A DNA stretch of 64,000 nt from Rhodospirillaceae bacterium. GTDB taxonomy: Bacteria > Pseudomonadota > Alphaproteobacteria > MPNO01 > UBA2964. The notes beneath the pieces are model-generated. The model saw nothing but the letters and a program-made list of their open reading frames with translations, was not told the origin of the DNA and did no database searches. The translations under genes and the position numbers were made by a program. The stretch spans positions 124,001 through 188,000 of the forward strand of contig PBIN01000005.1 in NCBI GenBank assembly GCA_002720855.1, written 5' to 3'. This document shows, piece after piece, positions 8,370 to 15,349 of this stretch. Each line of letters opens with the position of its first letter. Positions within the stretch are counted from its first letter, which is position 1.

Positions 8370-8870
8370 ATGCAGGAAAATCTTCCCGAAAACGTAACGC
8401 GTGAGGAAGTTAAATCTGAACTTCCGCAGGGAATTGAGCGGCGTCTCGTACTGCGTCTGCTAAATCACTGGCGGGAGATCTGTGGAGAGCGCGAATTTCC
8501 CTCGTTTGCCGAAATTGAACCGAAGGACATGCCTGATATGTGGCATAGCTGCTTCGTACTTGAGGTCGTTGGTCACGAGAACGACCCTGTATTTAGAGCG
8601 GCTGGCGGCGAAATTCTCAGTATTACCCCCAAACCCTTAATAGGAACGACCGTCTCAGCATGGCGGCCGGAAACACTAATTGGTGTCGCGGTGAGTTATA
8701 CGGCTGACGTTATTTCGAAAGAAGCTCCGATCTCTCAGGGAGGAGAGTTTCTGAAGATTGATGGGACCAAAGTACTATACCGCAGCATTCTGTTGCCAAT
8801 GAGTGACGACGGCAATTCGATTAGCGGACTCCTGGGAGCGGCGAACTGCCGGGAAGTTCATGAGGAGTAA
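8370..8870 (+). CDS. PAS-domain protein (PAS_5-like)
   Basis: A 166-residue stand-alone sensory-type domain resembling the PAS_5 (PF07310) family common in Rhodospirillales. Seen are LLNHWREICGEREFPSFAEIEPKDMPDMWHSCFVLEV near the N-terminus, then FRAAGGEILSITPKPLIGTTVS and the later YRSILLPMSDDGNSISGLLGAANCRE. There is no output domain, membrane segment or signal peptide, so it may act through a protein partner. It lies between the two tail-anchored paralogues and in the same direction, which suggests a functional link. Ligand unknown. Confidence 0.75.
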   Translation: MQENLPENVTREEVKSELPQGIERRLVLRLLNHWREICGEREFPSFAEIEPKDMPDMWHSCFVLEVVGHENDPVFRAAGGEILSITPKPLIGTTVSAWRPETLIGVAVSYTADVISKEAPISQGGEFLKIDGTKVLYRSILLPMSDDGNSISGLLGAANCREVHEE

Positions 8871-8906
8871 GCGGTCAGGAATGCCTGTTAGCTTGCGCAT
8901 AGAGTC

Positions 8907-9323
8907 ATGAGAGCATTTGAGATTCATACATTCCGTGGTGGGAAGTGGAAGATTGATTCAGTCTTCGATGACAAGGATCTTGCCATGTTTGAGGCGCGTC
9001 GTATGGACGAAAGTTCCCGCTACACCGGTGTTCGGGTGATTGAGGAAAATTTCAACGAGTCCACTCAAGAAACTGTTTCCCGAACAATTTTTAAAGGCGG
9101 ACGTGCGGAGAAACAGGCTGCGCCCAACCGCCAGAAAAAGAAAAAGACGACGAGAACGCAGGGTCGTCGGGGAGGGGCGCAGGGACGAAAAGGTAGTCGC
9201 AAACGTCCAGTACAACGAAAGCAGAAGTCAGGCATATTAGTGCCTCTATTGGTGCTATCGCTAATCATCACTTTTGGGTTTGCGGCTTTGTTTGGTCTCC
9301 AGCAAGCCTCCATTTTCCAATAA
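8907..9323 (+). CDS. Small tail-anchored protein, paralogue B (unknown family)
   Basis: A 138-residue paralogue of the 7849 protein. The N-terminal domain (MRAFEIHTFRGGKWKIDS to GVRVIEENFNE, about residues 1–52) aligns with the first copy without large gaps. A strongly basic stretch (about 65–105, rich in K, R, Q) and one C-terminal membrane segment (about 108–130, LVPLLVLSLIITFGFAALF) follow. The N-terminal domain is better conserved between copies than the linker, as expected if it is the functional part and the linker only needs charge. Function unknown. Confidence 0.8.
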   Translation: MRAFEIHTFRGGKWKIDSVFDDKDLAMFEARRMDESSRYTGVRVIEENFNESTQETVSRTIFKGGRAEKQAAPNRQKKKKTTRTQGRRGGAQGRKGSRKRPVQRKQKSGILVPLLVLSLIITFGFAALFGLQQASIFQ

Positions 9324-9437
9324 GTTTTCATCAAATTCAGCCGGATCGCGAAACTTCTTCCGCGAATTCCATTCTGTGTGTAAAAGCGCTGGGCTATATG
9401 TCCATAATCATAGGTGCGCTTTGCAGAGGTCCGACAC

Positions 9438-10568
9438 ATGACAGAAAAAATTCAGCGGTTTCTCGTCGATGAAAGGCCTGAAACACCGTGCCTCGTGGTC
9501 GACCTCGATGTCGTTAAAAGTAATTTTCTTCAACTAAAGGAGCAACTTTCCGAAGCAGAGATCTTTTACGCAGTCAAAGCAAACCCCGCTGAACCGATAC
9601 TGTCATTGTTACGAGACCACGAAAGTAATTTCGATGCTGCGAGTATTTTCGAAATAGAGCAATGTCTGGCATTGGGTGTGGCTCCAGAAAAAATTTCCTT
9701 CGGGCATACAATAAAAAAACAATCTCATATCAAACGCGCATTCGACGCCGGTATTCGTTTATTCGCATTTGATAGTATTCAGGAACTCGAAAAACTCTCG
9801 ATCTCGGCACCAGGCGCCAGTGTGTTTTGCAGGATTCTCACGCCGAATGACGGTGCTGATTGGCCGCTTTCTGACAAGTTCGGCTGTGTCCAGGCGCTTG
9901 CTGTTGATCTTCTCTGCCAGGCATCAGATATGGGCCTTGTTCCAGCCGGTGTTTCTTTCCATGTTGGATCGCAACAGAGAAATCCGAGCGTTTGGGGCGA
10001 CGCACTTGCTAAATCGGCCGAAATTTTTGCAGCCACGGCCAAACGCGGTGTGACGCTATCTCTGCTCAATCTTGGTGGCGGATTCCCCTCACAATACAAG
10101 CCACCTATGTGTGAGCTGTCTGAACATATCAAGGCGATCAAGGATGGTCTCAGGCAATATTTCGGCGATTCTCTTCCGAGGATAATTGCGGAACCAGGAC
10201 GGTATATTCCAGGCGATGCAGGCATCATTCAGAGTGAAGTTGTTCTGATCTCGCAGAAGTCGCTAAATGCCGAGAAGAGGTGGGTATACCTGGATATCGG
10301 TAAATTTGGCGGTTTACCGGAGGTCCTTGATGAAGCAATTAAATATAGGATTTGTACGCCGCACGATGGTGAGGAAACCGGCCCGGTAGTTATAGCTGGC
10401 CCCACCTGTGACGAAGTAGACGTTATTTATGAGGAGTCTGACTACGAATTGCCGTTGAACCTTGCCATCGGTGATCGCGTTGAAATCCTAAGCGCTGGCG
10501 CCTATACCGCCAGCTATTCGTCGGTTGGGTTTAATGGTTTTCCGCCATTGAAGGAATATTATATTTGA
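9438..10568 (+). CDS. Type III (alanine-racemase fold) PLP decarboxylase, ornithine/lysine decarboxylase-like
   Basis: A 376-residue fold-type III decarboxylase of the eukaryotic-ODC group, which makes putrescine (or cadaverine) from ornithine (or lysine). The PLP lysine is in FYAVKANP (about residue 47); HVGSQ, LNLGGGFP and EPGRYIPGDAG form the phosphate-binding barrel face. GPTCDEVDVI supplies the second-subunit Cys-Asp of the active site, and the C-terminus has GAYTASYSSVGFNGFPPL. ATG 9438 has AGAGG upstream at a good distance and is preferred to the in-frame ATG at 9414. Ornithine versus lysine preference cannot be decided from sequence alone. Confidence 0.92.
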   Translation: MTEKIQRFLVDERPETPCLVVDLDVVKSNFLQLKEQLSEAEIFYAVKANPAEPILSLLRDHESNFDAASIFEIEQCLALGVAPEKISFGHTIKKQSHIKRAFDAGIRLFAFDSIQELEKLSISAPGASVFCRILTPNDGADWPLSDKFGCVQALAVDLLCQASDMGLVPAGVSFHVGSQQRNPSVWGDALAKSAEIFAATAKRGVTLSLLNLGGGFPSQYKPPMCELSEHIKAIKDGLRQYFGDSLPRIIAEPGRYIPGDAGIIQSEVVLISQKSLNAEKRWVYLDIGKFGGLPEVLDEAIKYRICTPHDGEETGPVVIAGPTCDEVDVIYEESDYELPLNLAIGDRVEILSAGAYTASYSSVGFNGFPPLKEYYI

Positions 10569-10635
10569 TCGCAGACGGTCACCCGCCATTTTGCTAGGTT
10601 TGCTGAAATCGCTGAGAAACATTCAGGAAAAAGAT

Positions 10636-11283
10636 ATGAAACTTTATGGGTATTTTCGGTCATCTGCAGCGTTCAGGGTACGCATTGCGCTCAACCTGAA
10701 GGGCTTGGATTACGAGACAGCACTAATAAACCTTACGACCGCAGAGCATCTGACCGACGACTATAGGCGTGTAAATCCGCAGGGTCGTGTCCCAGCGCTC
10801 GTTCACAATGACACTGTCCTTACACAATCGCTGGCAATTATGGAGTTCTTGGAGGAAACGCATCCCGAGCCCGCTTTTCTACCTGAGTCGGCAACAGCAA
10901 GGGCAAGAGTTCGAGCTCTGGCAAACATAATTGCCTGCGATATACATCCTTTAAATAATCTTGCGGTCTTAAACTATCTGAGTGGTCCTCTATCAGCGAG
11001 CGATGAACAAAAGACGACCTGGTATCGTCACTGGGTTTCTGAAGGATTTAATGCCGTGGAGCCATTGTTGGCGCAGGATTCAGCGACCGGCGATTTTAGC
11101 CATGGAGATGCGCCCGGTTTGGCAGATATCTGTCTTGTACCGCAGGTTTTTAACGCTCAAAGATTTGATTGCGACATCTCGCCATATCCAACGATTGACC
11201 GGATATTCAACAATTGTATGGCGTTAGATGCCTTTGATGCTGCGCAACCTTCTAAACAACCGGAAGCCGCAGATATCGCATGA
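10636..11283 (+). CDS. maiA: Maleylacetoacetate isomerase (GST superfamily)
   Basis: A 215-residue glutathione-S-transferase-fold isomerase of the zeta class, converting maleylacetoacetate to fumarylacetoacetate in tyrosine/homogentisate breakdown. The N-terminal thioredoxin domain has the zeta signature LYGYFRSSAAFRVRIALNLKGL with the SSx(S/A)xR glutathione-activating motif. NPQGRVPAL and LTQSLAIMEFLEE follow, then an all-helical C-terminal domain with CDIHPLNNLAVL. ATG 10636 (MKLYGYF) matches the family start; an upstream in-frame ATG at 10591 would add an unrelated extension. No other homogentisate-pathway gene is nearby. Confidence 0.92.
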   Translation: MKLYGYFRSSAAFRVRIALNLKGLDYETALINLTTAEHLTDDYRRVNPQGRVPALVHNDTVLTQSLAIMEFLEETHPEPAFLPESATARARVRALANIIACDIHPLNNLAVLNYLSGPLSASDEQKTTWYRHWVSEGFNAVEPLLAQDSATGDFSHGDAPGLADICLVPQVFNAQRFDCDISPYPTIDRIFNNCMALDAFDAAQPSKQPEAADIA

Positions 11284-11295
11284 ACTAAACGGAAA

Positions 11296-12663
11296 TCAGC
11301 GCCGCTTTTTATTTCTATTTCGGTCGATTTCGTTCTTAATATCCTGCGCTCGCAGCCAAGCCGGAGAACCCTCTTTTAGAATTTTAATCGCTCTTTTCGC
11401 TTGTGAGCTAGCGAGCCGCGTGCGGCCTATTAGAACGTTGTACTCTGCAAGTGCGAGCGCCGATTGACCCATCTGATTCTTCCGGCCATAAGCAGTTCCG
11501 GCAAGCCGCCAGGCCAGCGGCATAAAGCGCTCTACCCGAAGTGCGTGATTGACGTGTTTCAATGCCAGGTCATTTAGCTCCGGCCGATTCATTTCCAAGA
11601 TAACATGTGCTAGGCTGGTTCTGATCAATGGGGCGCTTGGCAAAAGATTCACAGCCTTTTGATAGGCCTTCATCGCTTTTTCCAGTTTTCCGTTTTCAAA
11701 CAGCATTTGCGCTTTCAGCTCTACAAAATACGGGTTTTTGGGAAATTCAGAAATCAAGGCATTGATCATCGGAAGTGCTTTGGCCAGGTCAGCGAGCCTG
11801 TATGTTGCGATCGCCCTTGCGTACCGTGCGACGACTGACTTGTCTGTTGCTTTATATTTTCGAAGCGTTTTTTCCGGCGGGTCGAGAAAGCCGTCCAGTT
11901 TAGCCACCATGCGCCGGTGCCGTTCAACAATATTCGGAGGAAGTTTATTCTTTGTTGCAGGTGATTTCGCGACATGGTGTTCCATAAAACTGATTCGCGA
12001 CCGGGTCAGCGGATGAGTTCGCACATATGGATCCTGGTTGGAGGTCTGGAGAAATTCCTGCCCGGACAGAAAATTCAGAAACTCAAGTAGGCCGTTTCCT
12101 GAAATGCCAACCTTGTCCAGATATAAAGCGGCGGCCTGATCGGCCGCCTGTTCCTGGCCACGACTAAAATTGAGGAATGATCGCTGTGCGACATGCTGTC
12201 CGCCTGACGCAACTGCAGCGGCACCTGCTGGGTTCTGGGCCAATGCTCCGATCGCAAGACCTAGAATTTGTGTAACGAATGCTGTCTTGCCCGCTCTTTC
12301 GACCGCGCTATGCAGACGTGCAAGATGCCCACCTGCGATATGTCCGATTTCATGGGCAATAACACCGATAACCTGGCCGGCATTTTTGCTGTGTCGTAGA
12401 AGTCCGGTTGTCAAAAATAGTCTTTGCCCTCTCGCCACAAAGGCATTGAGTGCCGGATCTCTTACGATATGGATATTTAAATGTTCGTCTTCGAGACCAG
12501 CCACCGTCAAGAGTGGCGCCGCAAATGTACGAATGGTATTTTCGATTTCGGTGTCCCGGACCAGAGGGAGCGCTTCCGCTCTTGAAAATCCGGCTTCTGT
12601 CAGGCACACATTTGTTAGAAATAATGCGCCTATAGTTGGAAGTATGAATTTGCTTAAATGCAC
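11296..12663 (-). CDS. M48 family periplasmic metalloprotease with TPR region (BepA/YfgC-like)
   Basis: A 455-residue exported zinc protease of the BepA (YfgC) type, a quality-control protease/chaperone for outer-membrane proteins. A signal peptide (about 1–28) is followed by an M48 domain with HEIGHIAGGH (zinc ligands and catalytic Glu) and the third ligand in RGQEQAADQAAALYLD. The C-terminal half (about 250–440) is helical repeat of TPR type. GTG 12663 gives a clean signal peptide; the TTG at 12705 would extend it and overlap the divergent gene. With GTG, the two divergent starts are only 16 bases apart, so each promoter must lie inside the other gene. Confidence 0.9.
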   Translation of the reverse strand: MHLSKFILPTIGALFLTNVCLTEAGFSRAEALPLVRDTEIENTIRTFAAPLLTVAGLEDEHLNIHIVRDPALNAFVARGQRLFLTTGLLRHSKNAGQVIGVIAHEIGHIAGGHLARLHSAVERAGKTAFVTQILGLAIGALAQNPAGAAAVASGGQHVAQRSFLNFSRGQEQAADQAAALYLDKVGISGNGLLEFLNFLSGQEFLQTSNQDPYVRTHPLTRSRISFMEHHVAKSPATKNKLPPNIVERHRRMVAKLDGFLDPPEKTLRKYKATDKSVVARYARAIATYRLADLAKALPMINALISEFPKNPYFVELKAQMLFENGKLEKAMKAYQKAVNLLPSAPLIRTSLAHVILEMNRPELNDLALKHVNHALRVERFMPLAWRLAGTAYGRKNQMGQSALALAEYNVLIGRTRLASSQAKRAIKILKEGSPAWLRAQDIKNEIDRNRNKKRR

Positions 12664-12679
12664 AGTCAGATTCCCGAAG

Positions 12680-14179
12680 ATGAATAGAAAAAGTAGGTAC
12701 GGCAAGACCTTGCGTCAATGCATCTGCGGTGCCTTGGCAATTTTAGTTGCCGGATGTTCTGATAAGGATCCACAACCGGTTGGGGTTGTTGGGCATTTGA
12801 AATCTTATTTTGGTGGCGTGGCTGCTGACGAGGCACGAGCTGCTCTTGTCGGACGCGATACTTTGTCGGCGGGTGGCACATCTGCAGATGCGGCCGTTTC
12901 AATGGCATTTGCCTTAATGGTGAGTCGCCCTGATGCGGCAGGACCAGGTGGTGGCGGTGTATGCGTCCATTACGACAGTGCCTCGAATAAGGCCGAGACC
13001 CTGGAATTCTTCCCGAAATTACCCATCGCAGTACCGCCTAAAGGGCGGTGGCCGGCGCTCGTACCTGGCAGTTTCCGTGGATTGTTTGCATTACATGCTC
13101 GTTTTGGAAACCTTCGTTGGGAACAATTGGTTCAGCCCGCGGAACAGGCAGCGAGGTTTGGTTGGCCAATTGCAAAAGGATTATCCACTGCTTTGTCAGT
13201 TTATGGCACAAAAGCCCTCAAGGATGATCGAACCCGCGGGGTATTTTCTGGCAAGAGCGGAAAGTTTATCGCGCCAGGAGAAACCATAGAACAAGTGGGA
13301 TTGGCTGGAACACTTGGTATTATTCGCGGTTTAGGCCCCGGTGTTTTTTATTCAGGACGGCTTGCTCGGCGCTATATAGATGGAATAAAGGCAGCTGGTG
13401 GCTGGCTGACAATCGAAGAACTCCGTTCATATCGCCCGGTATGGAAGAAAACTGTCCAAGTACAAACTGGAAATCATGTTTTGCACTTTCCGGTTACGAA
13501 GGGCCTAGGTTCAGGACAGACAGTCGGAATTTGGGGCCAAATAGGTAATAAGCGTGGTTTTTCATCGTCCAATGAGCCGAGTAAAGCAGCGTTACTGGTC
13601 GCGGCCGCACGCAATGTCAGTAGTGCAGCTGGCGCAGAATGGGCTGGGAGTGGCGGATCGGCCGGTCTGTTTGCCATGGATTTCAAGGGAAATGCCACGT
13701 CCTGTGTTGTGACAATGAACCGGCCCTTTGGCAGCGGTGTTACGGCAGGCGAGACAGGCGTTATTCAAGCGGCTCCTGCTGTAGTCGGATCAGGACTGAA
13801 TGTTGCGCCTGTCGTTATGGCCAATCATAACATTTCTCAGGCCTTCTTGGCCGCGACAGCAGCGGGAGACCGATATTCTGGGGTCGCGCTCGCATCAACC
13901 TTGATGCGGTTGATCGATGGCAATACCCAAGCGGAAGAGGCGCTTGCTCAACCACGTTATGCGCCGGGAGTCGGTGCATCCGACGTACTTATCGAGGAGC
14001 GTTTGGAGCAGGGTGCACGCAGTATCATCGTTCAAAAGGGCTTGGTTCCGTATTTGCGAAAGTCTATTGGCCAGGTCAATCTAATGTATTGTAAAGGCGG
14101 GATCGTTAATAATCCGTCGAATTGCGTGGTGCGCACCGATCCGAGAACACCGGCATATGGTATAAATTCGGAGCTTTGA
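12680..14179 (+). CDS. Divergent gamma-glutamyltransferase-family lipoprotein
   Basis: A 499-residue GGT-fold (Ntn-hydrolase) protein with a lipoprotein signal ending in the lipobox VAGC (Cys near residue 26). The front half shows GGTSADAAVSMAFALMVSRP and GPGGGGVCVHYD, typical of GGT. At the autocleavage site, GGT enzymes have TTHYSVVDKDG; here the aligned segment is SAGLFAMDFKG, so the nucleophile Thr is Ser. The second Thr of the active site is kept (CVVTMN). The acidic pair (MDDF) and the SS substrate contacts are not evident. It may be a Ser-nucleophile acylase or an inactive relative. The aminotransferase gene starts 3 bases after its stop. Confidence 0.85.
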   Translation: MNRKSRYGKTLRQCICGALAILVAGCSDKDPQPVGVVGHLKSYFGGVAADEARAALVGRDTLSAGGTSADAAVSMAFALMVSRPDAAGPGGGGVCVHYDSASNKAETLEFFPKLPIAVPPKGRWPALVPGSFRGLFALHARFGNLRWEQLVQPAEQAARFGWPIAKGLSTALSVYGTKALKDDRTRGVFSGKSGKFIAPGETIEQVGLAGTLGIIRGLGPGVFYSGRLARRYIDGIKAAGGWLTIEELRSYRPVWKKTVQVQTGNHVLHFPVTKGLGSGQTVGIWGQIGNKRGFSSSNEPSKAALLVAAARNVSSAAGAEWAGSGGSAGLFAMDFKGNATSCVVTMNRPFGSGVTAGETGVIQAAPAVVGSGLNVAPVVMANHNISQAFLAATAAGDRYSGVALASTLMRLIDGNTQAEEALAQPRYAPGVGASDVLIEERLEQGARSIIVQKGLVPYLRKSIGQVNLMYCKGGIVNNPSNCVVRTDPRTPAYGINSEL

Positions 14180-14182
14180 TCA

Positions 14183-15340
14183 ATGGCACTCAAGGTTTCG
14201 CGCCGGGGCGTCATTCCGCCGTTTATTGTTATGGATGTCCTTCGAGCTGCCAATCGCCGGCAGGCAGAAGGTAAGGACGTACTACATCTGGAGCTTGGAC
14301 AACCAGCTTCGGGAGCTCCGGCGGGCGTCATAGAAACAGCGCATAAAAAGCTGGAATCGGATCAACTAGGTTACACAGAAGCATTTGGCATCATGTCGGT
14401 TCGCCAACGGATTTCCGAATATTATGCCGCGGAACAAAGTGTTTCTGTCGACCCGGAACAAATTGTCCTCACGACAGGATCATCGGGCGGGTTTGTTCTG
14501 GCTTTTACAGCGGCTTTTGACGTTGGTGATAGAGTTGCGATCGCAGATCCAGGGTATCCAGGATCGAGAAATATTTTACTCGGATTGGGTATCGAGCCGG
14601 TTCTTGTTCCGACCGGACCGGAAACCCGATTTCAACCGACACCCGAGTTGCTGGACAAGATCGACGGCCCTTTGGATGGCCTGATTGTTGCGAGTCCGTC
14701 TAACCCGACCGGGACAATGCTGGGCGAATCCGAACTTGGGGCACTAAGTGAATATTGTCGTGATCGTGGCGTTCGTCTGATTTCCGATGAAATATATCAT
14801 GGGATTACATATGAGAATCCTGGTGTATCTGCCCTTCGGTTTGATGACGAAGCAATCGTGATCAATAGTTTTTCCAAATACTTTTCCATGACTGGTTGGC
14901 GGGTAGGGTGGATGGTCGTTCCAACGGCACTGTCGCGAAGTATTGAGTGTTTAGCGCAGAATCTGTTTATTTCCGCGCCAACGCTATCTCAATATGGAGC
15001 TGGCGCTGCATTCGATTGTACGGAAGAACTTGACGCAAATGTTGAGCGTTATGCCCAAAACCGGGAAATACTCTTAAAGGGTTTGCCTACAGCAGGGTTC
15101 GATCAGCTGGCACCGGTCGATGGCGCTTTTTATATCTATGCTGACATTTCGAATCTGACGAATGATAGCGAGTCATTTTGCCGCCGCGTGCTCGACGATA
15201 CCGGTGTAGCGACAACCCCTGGTACTGATTTTGACCAAGGGCGCGGAAGCTCATTTATTAGGTTTTCTTTTTCTGGCGCAACCAATCAGATCACAGAAGC
15301 CGTAGAAAGATTGCAGCACTGGATGACAAAGACCGGTTAA
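14183..15340 (+). CDS. Class I/II PLP-dependent aminotransferase
   Basis: A 385-residue fold-type I aminotransferase. The key segments are LELGQPASGAP, GYTEAFGIMSVRQRISEYY, LTTGSSGGFVLAF, the PSNPTGT motif binding PLP (about 172–178), SDEIYHGITYE with the pyridine Asp, and SFSKYFSMTGWRVGW with the Schiff-base Lys near 234. The C-terminal substrate Arg is in SFIRFSFSG. The family includes aspartate/alanine-type transaminases; the substrate cannot be fixed. Spacing of 3 bases indicates co-transcription with the GGT-like lipoprotein gene. It converges on rne; a 14-base palindrome covers its stop codon. Confidence 0.93.
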   Translation: MALKVSRRGVIPPFIVMDVLRAANRRQAEGKDVLHLELGQPASGAPAGVIETAHKKLESDQLGYTEAFGIMSVRQRISEYYAAEQSVSVDPEQIVLTTGSSGGFVLAFTAAFDVGDRVAIADPGYPGSRNILLGLGIEPVLVPTGPETRFQPTPELLDKIDGPLDGLIVASPSNPTGTMLGESELGALSEYCRDRGVRLISDEIYHGITYENPGVSALRFDDEAIVINSFSKYFSMTGWRVGWMVVPTALSRSIECLAQNLFISAPTLSQYGAGAAFDCTEELDANVERYAQNREILLKGLPTAGFDQLAPVDGAFYIYADISNLTNDSESFCRRVLDDTGVATTPGTDFDQGRGSSFIRFSFSGATNQITEAVERLQHWMTKTG

Positions 15341-15349
15341 CCGGTTTGA

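Noticed and set aside
12170-12679. Upstream extension of the GGT-like frame to an ATG at 12170.
   Set aside because: It runs antisense through the M48 protease and lacks coding sense; the lipoprotein signal begins at ATG 12680.
15332-15345. ACCGGTTAACCGGT, a perfect 14-base palindrome over the aminotransferase stop, between convergent genes.
   Set aside because: No loop or T-run for a terminator, and 7-base dyads are expected several times by chance in 64 kb.
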